NCBI GenBank assembly: GCA_000495415.1
Contig: AWGX01000615.1
Span: forward strand, 1 to 5,407
Direction of reading: 5' to 3'
From: Smithella sp. ME-1
Lineage (GTDB): Bacteria; Desulfobacterota; Syntrophia; Syntrophales; Smithellaceae
Length of the DNA stretch: 5,407 nt
Part shown: positions 1 through 5,407 of the stretch, piece by piece
How the letters are laid out: each line of letters starts with the position of its first letter
Position numbering within the stretch: position 1 is the stretch's first letter
The notes under the pieces: model-generated
Told to the model about the DNA's origin: nothing
The model's database searches: none
What the model saw: the letters and a program-made list of their open reading frames with translations, nothing else
Made by a program: the position numbers and the translations under genes

Positions 1-41
1 GCTGTGCCAACAAAGTTAGCCGAAGAAGGCGGAGGGCATTC

Positions 42-1421
<1,380 letters not shown>

Positions 1422-1428
1422 TTATTAA

Positions 1429-2430
1429 TTAAATTTCTTCAATGCTTTGCAGATTTTCGTATTCCATTACGGTGGACATGGCCTTATTATCTATATCAAA
1501 TCCTTCTTCATAAGCTTTGGCCACCGGATTTAATCCGCCGATAAGAATCATTCCGGCTTTGTTTAAATCAACGGTTGTTTGCCCAATTGGGTTCCCGGTG
1601 CTGCCGATGGAAAGAATACCGTTGATTCCGGCCCTGACCAGTTGGCCTCTGATATCTTCAACAAGATCGCGGCTCAGCGCGGGTATTTCACGAAAATTAG
1701 CCAGGATTTTCCCTTCGCCTTTTTCCACGACTTCTCCAACCGATGTCATTTTACCGCGGATAAATATTTCTGTAGGATCAAGTGATGATCCGGAATAATG
1801 AATCAGTTCCACAAATCTTAATGGTTCGCCGTTTTTTACCTGGAGAATTCCGCCAAATTTGGAATCGATAGGAATTCCGTGTTTTAAAAGAACCCCGTTA
1901 ACCAGGATACTGCATACAGTTGCCAGACCTATTTTCCCTTTGGGAATAACAATATCTCCGAGAGATTTTCCTTCCGTGGCAATTGCTACGCGGGAACTTA
2001 CCGCAAGTCCCTTCTTGAAAACCGGTTTCATCAATGCCAGAGCTTTCTTGAATTGATCCTGCGGAAAGAATGAAATATTTATAGGAGTCAAGCCGCGCAT
2101 CTTTTTGAGGTCGAAAGTTGTTTTAAAAGAAAGTACATCGATGCGGGAGATGGAAAGGCCGATTTTATCCTGTACACGCGCATTGTTGATTTCGTCTTGT
2201 CCCAGGCGGGTAATGATTCTTCCATCGCGCCTGCCGACAAGTTTGGTCAGTCCTCTTTCATCCATAAGTCCAAGATGGTAGCGGACCGTCCTTTCGCTTA
2301 ACTGAACATTGCGTTCCTTCATCAGCCGGGCAATTACACGAGCACCCATAGGTTCCGGACTTTCGTTCAGAATCTTTAATATAAGGATAACTTTTCTTTC
2401 TATGTCTTCCGGTTTAAAAAGTTGTTTCAT
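1429..2430 (-). CDS. nrpR: NrpR-type transcriptional regulator (winged helix + one NrpR/DUF128 domain)
   Basis: A 333-residue DNA-binding regulator. Residues about 10-80 form a winged helix with the recognition region LSERTVRYHLGLM (44-56) and a wing near GRRDGR. Residues about 85-325 form a single NrpR regulatory domain, recognisable from TVCSILVNGVLLKHGIPID (171-189), KFGGILQV, RFVELIHYSG (205-214) and GMILIGGLNPVAKA. In methanogens NrpR represses nitrogen genes and is released by 2-oxoglutarate. The Methanococcus protein has two regulatory domains, while this one has one, like Methanosarcina NrpRI. The downstream neighbour is gdhA, 31 bases away, which fits nitrogen control. The ATG start is the only plausible one: in-frame upstream codons contain no ATG, GTG or TTG before a stop. 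No Shine-Dalgarno is visible, because a palindrome occupies that space. The family call is firm. The bacterial target genes and ligand are inferred. Confidence 0.88.
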   Translation of the reverse strand: MKQLFKPEDIERKVILILKILNESPEPMGARVIARLMKERNVQLSERTVRYHLGLMDERGLTKLVGRRDGRIITRLGQDEINNARVQDKIGLSISRIDVLSFKTTFDLKKMRGLTPINISFFPQDQFKKALALMKPVFKKGLAVSSRVAIATEGKSLGDIVIPKGKIGLATVCSILVNGVLLKHGIPIDSKFGGILQVKNGEPLRFVELIHYSGSSLDPTEIFIRGKMTSVGEVVEKGEGKILANFREIPALSRDLVEDIRGQLVRAGINGILSIGSTGNPIGQTTVDLNKAGMILIGGLNPVAKAYEEGFDIDNKAMSTVMEYENLQSIEEI

Positions 2431-2438
2431 AAGGCCAT

Positions 2439-2454
2439 CGGCAATCGTTTGCCG
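2439..2454. promoter_or_regulatory. Candidate NrpR operator (palindrome)
   Basis: The sequence CGGCAATCGTTTGCCG has perfect 6-base arms (CGGCAA/TTGCCG) around four central bases. Read as GGCA-N6-TGCC it has the same half-site spacing as archaeal NrpR operators (GGAA-N6-TTCC in Methanococcus, GGTA-N6-TACC in Methanosarcina, from memory). It ends 8 bases upstream of the regulator's start codon and lies just downstream of a consensus -35 box, where a repressor would block its own transcription. The symmetry is seen directly. Binding by the NrpR-type protein is inferred. In RNA it could also form a 6-bp hairpin beside the start codon. Confidence 0.5.
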
Positions 2455-2456
2455 TA

Positions 2457-2485
2457 TTCCTACTTATAAATAACATTATTGTCAA
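2457..2485 (-). promoter_or_regulatory. Possible promoter of the nrpR-gdhA operon
   Basis: The minus strand has a perfect TTGACA at 2485-2480. At a 17-base spacing the -10 position reads TAGGAA, only three matches to TATAAT. A better TATAAG at 2468-2463 is too close for this -35. A start near 2450 would give a leader of about 20 bases and put the palindrome at 2439-2454 over the start site. The weak -10 keeps the confidence low. Confidence 0.3.
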
Positions 2486-2507
2486 ACAAAAATTGTACTA
2501 ATTTAAT
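2479..2507 (+). promoter_or_regulatory. Divergent plus-strand promoter, TTGTCA-17-TTTAAT
   Basis: A -35 box TTGTCA (2479-2484, five of six matches) and a -10 box TTTAAT (2502-2507, five of six) are separated by exactly 17 bases, a good vegetative-sigma promoter. It points away from the regulator gene. Its -35 overlaps the minus-strand TTGACA, so the two promoters may compete. The predicted start is near 2514. No recognised gene follows until the dodecin at 2883, which has a nearer promoter of its own. AT-rich DNA can produce such matches by chance. Confidence 0.4.
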
Positions 2508-2513
2508 TATTTT

Positions 2514-2714
2514 GGTTCATAATTGTATTGTTTAATGGAAATAATGGCAGATGTATTTCTAAAAAGATTAATATTATTAAAATCTTACATAGTATGCTTT
2601 AAAATGAAAGGCTTTGATAATAATTCGTGTTCGCAAATTTTGGACGGCATTCAGGGGAAGTTAAAGCTGTATTCATTTATGCCTATGATCGAAACTTAAG
2701 TGCTTCGTTTTTTT
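2514..2714 (+). other. Possible small transcript (about 200 nt) with an optional 54-codon ORF
   Basis: A good plus-strand promoter lies immediately upstream, and a hairpin followed by seven T lies at the end, bounding a unit of about 200 bases, typical of a small RNA. Inside it, an ORF from ATG 2535 to TAA 2699 encodes 54 residues starting MEIMADVFLK and ending SFMPMIET. It has no Shine-Dalgarno before either early ATG, uses many TTA, ATA and AAA codons, and I do not recognise it. A non-coding RNA is therefore at least as likely as a small protein, and chance is also possible. Its position, divergent from an NrpR-type regulator, raises the possibility of nitrogen-linked expression, which is inference only. 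Confidence 0.22.
2690..2714 (+). terminator. Candidate rho-independent terminator
   Basis: CGAA and C (2690-2695) pair with G and TTCG (2702-2707) around a short loop, with one A/C mismatch, and are followed directly by seven T at 2708-2714. The stem is short and only moderately GC-rich, so it would be a weak terminator. It would end a transcript started at the 2479-2507 promoter and insulate the dodecin promoter that begins just after it. Confidence 0.33.
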
Positions 2715-2717
2715 CTG

Positions 2718-2748
2718 TTGTAACATTTTGAAAATAATATGGTATAAT
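2718..2748 (+). promoter_or_regulatory. Extended -10 promoter of the dodecin gene
   Basis: TGGTATAAT at 2740-2748 is a perfect extended -10 (TGnTATAAT). A TTGTAA box at 2718-2723 lies 19 bases upstream, wider than ideal, which an extended -10 tolerates. The predicted start near 2755 leaves a leader of about 128 bases before the dodecin ATG. I see no known riboswitch in that leader. Confidence 0.5.
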
Positions 2749-2882
2749 ATTAACATTCTGCTGCGGAATCTATTTCCAAAACCTGCCTTGAATTTCCCAT
2801 GCTGATTTTGTTTCGGTTTAAAGAAGTGTGTTGACGGGAATCTTTGTTTATCAAACCAGACCAAAAAGAAAGGAGGAAATTT

Positions 2883-3092
2883 ATGAGCGTTTATAAAGTA
2901 ATCGAAATCATTGGAGGCAGTGATAAATCGTGGGAAGATGCTGCGAAGAAAGCTGTCGAAGTAACGGCAAAGAGCTTGAAGGAAATAAGAGTTGCCGAAG
3001 TTAAAGAACTCGATATGAGAGTTGAGAAAGGAAAGGTTGTCGAATATCGGGCAAAATTAAGAGTATCTTTTAAGTATACCCCTGATAAATAA
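2883..3092 (+). CDS. Dodecin family protein, SecE2/calcium-dodecin-like subtype
   Basis: A 69-residue protein of the dodecin fold, which assembles into hollow dodecamers. The start is the ATG opening MSVYKVIEIIGGS, with AAAGGAGG about six bases upstream. An earlier in-frame ATG at 2844 would add 13 residues that include the translated ribosome site, so it is rejected. The family signatures are VYKVIEIIG (3-11), SWEDAAKKAV (16-25) and GKVVEYRAKLRVSF (50-63). Flavin dodecins have a tryptophan that stacks on flavin in the segment after helix one (LRWFEV type). Here it reads IRVAEV (35-40), so V37 replaces the tryptophan. The IRVAxV and LxVSFK pattern is close to Mycobacterium tuberculosis Rv0379 (SecE2, calcium dodecin) as I remember it. 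Flavin storage therefore should not be assumed. The gene is monocistronic, with its own promoter and a long hairpin after it. Confidence 0.92.
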   Translation: MSVYKVIEIIGGSDKSWEDAAKKAVEVTAKSLKEIRVAEVKELDMRVEKGKVVEYRAKLRVSFKYTPDK

Positions 3093-3123
3093 TAAGCAAA
3101 CAGGTTCTCTCAAATGAAGAGGC

Positions 3124-3186
3124 GGATATAATCTATCTCCTAGTAGAGACGGCACTTCTGTCGTCACTATTAGGGATAGATATTCC
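3124..3186. terminator. Long near-perfect hairpin between convergent genes
   Basis: From TCTATC at 3132 to GATAGA ending at 3180 the two arms pair over 21 base pairs, with one bulged T (3138), two G-T wobbles and one A/A mismatch, around a CTTC loop at 3155-3158. Weaker pairing extends outward to GGA (3124-3126) and TCC (3184-3186). It lies 31 bases after the dodecin stop and 78 bases beyond the end of the convergent isomerase gene, where a bidirectional terminator would be expected. Neither side has a proper T-tract, so an mRNA-stabilising structure, an RNase III site or a tiny inverted-repeat element are alternatives. Confidence 0.45.
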
Positions 3187-3264
3187 TCCGTTGATTATTA
3201 TATTACTTTCATTCCTGCCAAATTCTTTTCATCAGATAAATTTACCGATAAAAGTAAAATGGTA

Positions 3265-4029
3265 TCACTTGAACTTGGTAAAATCCGGCTTACGTTTTTC
3301 AAAAAATGCAATAAATGCTTCTTTCGCTTCCTTCGACACCAGCATTTCGCCGAAAAGGATACTTTCTTCTACTATTTGGTTTTCGATGGCGGGAGTTAAC
3401 TTATTCTTCATCAAAAGTTTGGTCGCACGCATTGACGATGTCGGTAATTCCACAATTTTTGCTGCCTGTGCCTGTGCGTATAGCAGGACTTCACCGGACG
3501 GCAATACTTTATTTACAAATCCTAATGTGCATGCCTCCTCGGCAGAAAATGCCTCCCCCAACATTAATTTTTCCGCTGCACGCTGATAACCGGCGATTTG
3601 CGGCAGCAAAAGACTGGAAGCAAATTCCGGACAGAGCCCCAGCTTGGAAAAGGGCATGGAGAATTTAGCGTTGTCCGCGGCATAAACTAAATCGCAGTGC
3701 AACAACATAGTTGTACCTATTCCCACTGCCGGGCCGGTAACAGCTGCGATTACAGGTTTGGTGGCATGAATGAGATTCTGAATGAATTGGTACACAGGAC
3801 TATCGATACTCTGAGGTGGATTTTGCAGAAAATCATCAAGATCATTGCCGGCCGTAAATATTCCCTGTTTACCGGCAATTAAAATTACGCGCACTTCTGC
3901 ATCCGTTTCAGCGTCTTTCAGTGCATCAGCAATAATCTGATACATTGCCGCAGTAATCGCATTTTTCTTTTCGAGTCTGTTAAAAGTGATGGCGAGGATG
4001 CCGTTTGCTTTATTGGTTAAAATATCCAT
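3265..4029 (-). CDS. Crotonase-fold enzyme, probably delta3,delta2-enoyl-CoA isomerase type
   Basis: A 254-residue cytoplasmic member of the enoyl-CoA hydratase/isomerase superfamily acting on acyl-CoA thioesters. The oxyanion-hole segments are FTAGNDLDDF (58-67) and GPAVGIG (99-105). The two glutamates that catalyse hydration in rat crotonase (E144, E164) are replaced by T107 and F127. A glutamate is present at E135 in PFSKLGLCPEFASS (126-139). That layout, with the GNDLxxF and PFSxLGxxPE motifs, matches human ECI2 and related isomerases that move a cis-3 double bond to trans-2 during degradation of unsaturated fatty acids. The isomerase call is by motif. Databases would probably say only enoyl-CoA hydratase/isomerase. 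The ATG start has a GCAGGAA site upstream and a plausible promoter further up. The gene stands alone on its strand, with a repeat upstream and a hairpin downstream, so no operon partner indicates the pathway. Confidence 0.9.
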   Translation of the reverse strand: MDILTNKANGILAITFNRLEKKNAITAAMYQIIADALKDAETDAEVRVILIAGKQGIFTAGNDLDDFLQNPPQSIDSPVYQFIQNLIHATKPVIAAVTGPAVGIGTTMLLHCDLVYAADNAKFSMPFSKLGLCPEFASSLLLPQIAGYQRAAEKLMLGEAFSAEEACTLGFVNKVLPSGEVLLYAQAQAAKIVELPTSSMRATKLLMKNKLTPAIENQIVEESILFGEMLVSKEAKEAFIAFFEKRKPDFTKFK

Positions 4030-4056
4030 ATATTTTCCTGCTTTCTTTTTAAATTC

Positions 4057-4085
4057 ATTTTACCTGTGTTACATAAGGGTATCAG
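4057..4085 (-). promoter_or_regulatory. Probable promoter of the isomerase gene
   Basis: On the minus strand CTGATA (4085-4080, four of six matches to TTGACA) and TAAAAT (4062-4057, five of six to TATAAT) are separated by exactly 17 bases. A start near 4050 gives a leader of about 20 bases containing the GCAGGAA ribosome site. The promoter lies between the gene and the dispersed repeat. Confidence 0.4.
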
Positions 4086-4098
4086 TTAAAACCATTTT

Positions 4099-4218
4099 TG
4101 TCATCGCGAGGAATCCCTTGGATGACAGCCTGCCCGGCGCATGCCGGGTGGCGATCTGATAAGCTATAAAACGGGATTGCTTCTTCGTCCCGACATGTCG
4201 GGACTCATCGCAATGACA
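4099..4218. repeat. Palindromic dispersed repeat (GTCATTGCGAG type, MITE/REP-like)
   Basis: The outer arms TGTCATCGCGA (4099-4109) and TCGCAATGACA (4208-4218) are inverted with one mismatch. Inside, GGAATCCC (4110-4117) and GGGATTGC (4173-4180) form a second, looser pair. Two inner hairpins are embedded: CCCGGC-GCAT-GCCGGG (4133-4148) and the perfect 18-bp palindrome GTCCCGACATGTCGGGAC (4187-4204). Elements with these words (TCATTGCGAGG, GAAGCAATCCC, CCCGACATGTCGGG) recur in many genomes of anaerobic bacteria. It has no coding capacity and fills most of the 246-base gap between two same-strand genes. A small AGCAA/TTGCT stem follows at 4218-4234. Only one copy is in the window, so its repetitive nature is known by type, not shown here. 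Confidence 0.75.
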
Positions 4219-4275
4219 GCAAGGCCGTTTTGCTTAATTTATGTTTATATCAAAGAGTGATTATTATCAATCGTA

Positions 4276-5001
4276 TTAAACAGTGCCCCTTGTTCTTCCA
4301 TCATTGAGAAACATTTTTCTTCTTTCAGGCGTAAATTTTTCTATCGCATAGCGCAGCATGGTGCGGGGCATCTCCCGACAATATTTTCGTAGAAATTTCT
4401 CGGCACTTTCGGAGTTTCGCTTGCCTACTTCCCGTAGCATCCAGCCGACCGCTTTATGGATTAAATCTTCTTTGTCGTGTAATAAAACTTCGGCAATCCT
4501 GATGGAGTCTTCAAATTGATTGTTCTTGATAAAATGGAAAGTTGCGAGCACAGCAATTCGACGCTCCCAGAGGCTCTTTGATTTTGCCAGTTGATAAAGA
4601 GGTTTTCTGCTTTTGGTAAACAGATACGCCCCTACAATATTGGGCGCCGAAATATCCACCAGATCCCAATTATTTATGTGGCTTGTATTTGCCAGATAGA
4701 GATCATAAGTTTTCTTTTGTGTTGATTCATCAGTCGTGGCAAAGGTGTTGACAAGTGAAATAAGCGCGAACAGCCTTACTTCGTGATAAGGAGACTTTAA
4801 AAGCGATAAGGTTTCTTTCAGAGACAGATCGTTGTATTCACCGGCCAGCTTCCTGACGGCCGGAACGCGGACGCCCAGAAAAATATCTCCTTCTCCATAT
4901 TGTCCCGGCCCTGTCTTGAAAAATCCCTGCAAAAATCGGGCATCTTCCTTATTGCCCATTTTCTTAAGGCGATTGCTGATTTCGTTTGCGTTCATGTTCA
5001 T
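4276..5001 (-). CDS. alkD: AlkD-type DNA glycosylase (DNA alkylation repair, HEAT repeats)
   Basis: A 241-residue all-helical HEAT-like repeat protein that removes alkylated bases (N3-methyladenine, N7-methylguanine) without flipping them. The key residues of Bacillus cereus AlkD (W109, D113, R148, W187) have counterparts: W112 and D116 in NNWDLVD, R148 in WERRIA (R147 is adjacent), and W187 in AVGWMLREVG. The early FLGVRVPAVRKLA segment (41-53) is a family hallmark, and length is normal. The protein is therefore predicted active, unlike AlkD paralogues that lack these residues. The first ATG has GGAGA five bases upstream. A second ATG two codons later is less well placed. The gene overlaps the cupin gene by four bases (ATGA), implying one transcript and translational coupling. 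The C-terminal tail after MFLNDG is basic and variable. Confidence 0.94.
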   Translation of the reverse strand: MNMNANEISNRLKKMGNKEDARFLQGFFKTGPGQYGEGDIFLGVRVPAVRKLAGEYNDLSLKETLSLLKSPYHEVRLFALISLVNTFATTDESTQKKTYDLYLANTSHINNWDLVDISAPNIVGAYLFTKSRKPLYQLAKSKSLWERRIAVLATFHFIKNNQFEDSIRIAEVLLHDKEDLIHKAVGWMLREVGKRNSESAEKFLRKYCREMPRTMLRYAIEKFTPERRKMFLNDGRTRGTV

Positions 5002-5330
5002 TGATTCTCCGGCAGATAGTCTTCGCGTACGGGCGAAAATACCTCGATAGCTACGGAGTCCGTTATAATTTCAGCGCTGTGTTGGGTGTTGCCGGGGATG
5101 CACCAGCTGTCTCCTTCTTCAACGTTGAATACCTTCTCACCGATTGTCAGCCGGATTTTTCCCTTCTTTAAGTAACCCGTCTGTTCATGAACGTGGGCAT
5201 GTCTGGGAAGCACCGCCTCGGCATTCATTCTGAATTCGGTAAAAAGAGTCTTCTCCCCAAATACAAGCGTCTTAATTTTTATTCCCGGCAAGACTTCCTT
5301 GAATCCTTCTTGATTCGCCTTGTAAAACAA
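4998..5330 (-). CDS. Small cupin-domain protein, TTG start
   Basis: A single-domain cupin of 110 residues with a predicted metal site. Motif one, RHAHVHEQTGYLKKG, supplies H44, H46 and Q50. Motif two, GDSWCIPGNTQH, supplies H84 (numbered from the TTG start). Such proteins may be small dioxygenases, isomerases or ligand sensors, and the substrate cannot be read from sequence. An ATG at 5384 would add 18 residues, but it has no ribosome site and lies within a promoter. The TTG at 5330 has AAAGGAGA six bases upstream and makes the protein begin with the FYKxNxEG segment typical of the family's N-terminus, from memory. The stop codon overlaps the start of alkD (ATGA), so the two are coexpressed. 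A joint role in DNA alkylation damage is not shown by this. Confidence 0.87.
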   Translation of the reverse strand: MFYKANQEGFKEVLPGIKIKTLVFGEKTLFTEFRMNAEAVLPRHAHVHEQTGYLKKGKIRLTIGEKVFNVEEGDSWCIPGNTQHSAEIITDSVAIEVFSPVREDYLPENQ

Positions 5331-5336
5331 TTGCCA

Positions 5337-5342
5337 TCTCCT
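5337..5342 (-). promoter_or_regulatory. Ribosome binding site that sets the cupin TTG start
   Basis: AGGAGA, extended upstream to AAAAAGGAGA, lies six bases before the TTG codon at 5330-5328. It is the only strong Shine-Dalgarno near the 5' end of this gene and argues against the longer reading from ATG 5384. Confidence 0.7.
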
Positions 5343-5363
5343 TTTTGTATGTCGCAGCTGTAT

Positions 5364-5391
5364 CTTATAATCAATATTCCGCATAAATCAA
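5364..5391 (-). promoter_or_regulatory. Probable promoter of the cupin-alkD operon
   Basis: On the minus strand TTGATT (5391-5386, four of six matches) and TATAAG (5369-5364, five of six) are separated by 16 bases. Transcription would start near 5357, downstream of ATG 5384, leaving a leader of about 27 bases before the TTG start. The promoter and ribosome site together support the shorter cupin. Confidence 0.5.
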
Positions 5392-5407
5392 AGATGATAT
5401 CGAGGCG

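Noticed and set aside
1..41. Terminator for the nrpR-gdhA operon
   Set aside because: Only a three-base GCC/GGC stem can be formed and no T-run follows. The true end probably lies outside the window.
2440..2453. Sigma-54 promoter resembling GGCA...TTGC upstream of nrpR
   Set aside because: The GG and GC elements are nine bases apart instead of ten, the -24 TGGCAC is poorly matched, and the site is fully symmetric, which fits an operator better.
2673..2864. 63-codon minus-strand ORF in the gap before the dodecin gene
   Set aside because: It has no ribosome site, an odd basic composition and no recognisable family, and it runs antisense through the dodecin promoter and leader.
2844..2882. Longer dodecin start adding 13 residues
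   Set aside because: The extension would translate the AAAGGAGG ribosome site, and dodecins begin at about MSVYKV.
3191..3668. Plus-strand ORFs of 131 and 117 codons opposite the isomerase gene
   Set aside because: They overlap each other and a clearly conserved crotonase gene, with no start signals or family features.
4133..4204. CRISPR-like or tandem repeat reading of the palindromes before alkD
   Set aside because: The palindromes differ from each other, do not recur at regular spacing and have no spacers. They are parts of one inverted-repeat element.

Overview
The window is about 5.4 kb of bacterial chromosome with moderate GC content and AT-rich intergenic gaps. It holds six protein genes that I can support. 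The best guess for the host is an anaerobic bacterium of the Desulfobacterota (former Deltaproteobacteria), perhaps a Syntrophales/Smithella-like organism. This rests on a GTCATTGCGAG-type dispersed repeat, an NADP-type glutamate dehydrogenase of the kind common in anaerobes, strong AGGAGG ribosome sites, and an NrpR-type regulator best known from methanogens. It is an impression from sequence style, not a placement.

Left region (1-2430, minus strand): an apparent two-gene nitrogen operon. A winged-helix/NrpR-domain regulator (1429-2430) is followed after 31 bases by a full-length hexameric-type glutamate dehydrogenase (42-1397). NrpR proteins sense 2-oxoglutarate in methanogens, and glutamate dehydrogenase uses 2-oxoglutarate plus ammonium, so regulator and enzyme share a metabolite. 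A 16-bp palindrome of the form GGCA-N6-TGCC lies 8 bases upstream of the regulator's start codon. It has the same GGxA-N6-TxCC layout as archaeal NrpR operators and is a candidate autoregulatory site.

Centre (2431-3264): a 452-base AT-rich gap with a divergent promoter pair. The plus-strand promoter is good (TTGTCA-17-TTTAAT). It is followed about 200 bases later by a terminator-like hairpin plus T7, suggesting an unannotated small transcript, with or without a 54-codon ORF lacking a Shine-Dalgarno sequence. An extended -10 promoter then leads to a 69-residue dodecin that lacks the flavin-stacking tryptophan and resembles the mycobacterial calcium dodecin/SecE2 type. A long, nearly perfect hairpin (3124-3186) separates it from the convergent next gene.

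Right region (3265-5407, minus strand): a crotonase-fold protein whose active-site residues match delta3,delta2-enoyl-CoA isomerases (ECI2 type) rather than hydratases, with its own promoter. A 120-bp palindromic dispersed repeat follows. Last comes a translationally coupled pair, a small cupin and an AlkD-type HEAT-repeat DNA glycosylase, which overlap by four bases (ATGA). The cupin very probably starts at a TTG codon rather than at the upstream ATG, because a promoter lies over the upstream ATG and a strong ribosome site precedes the TTG.
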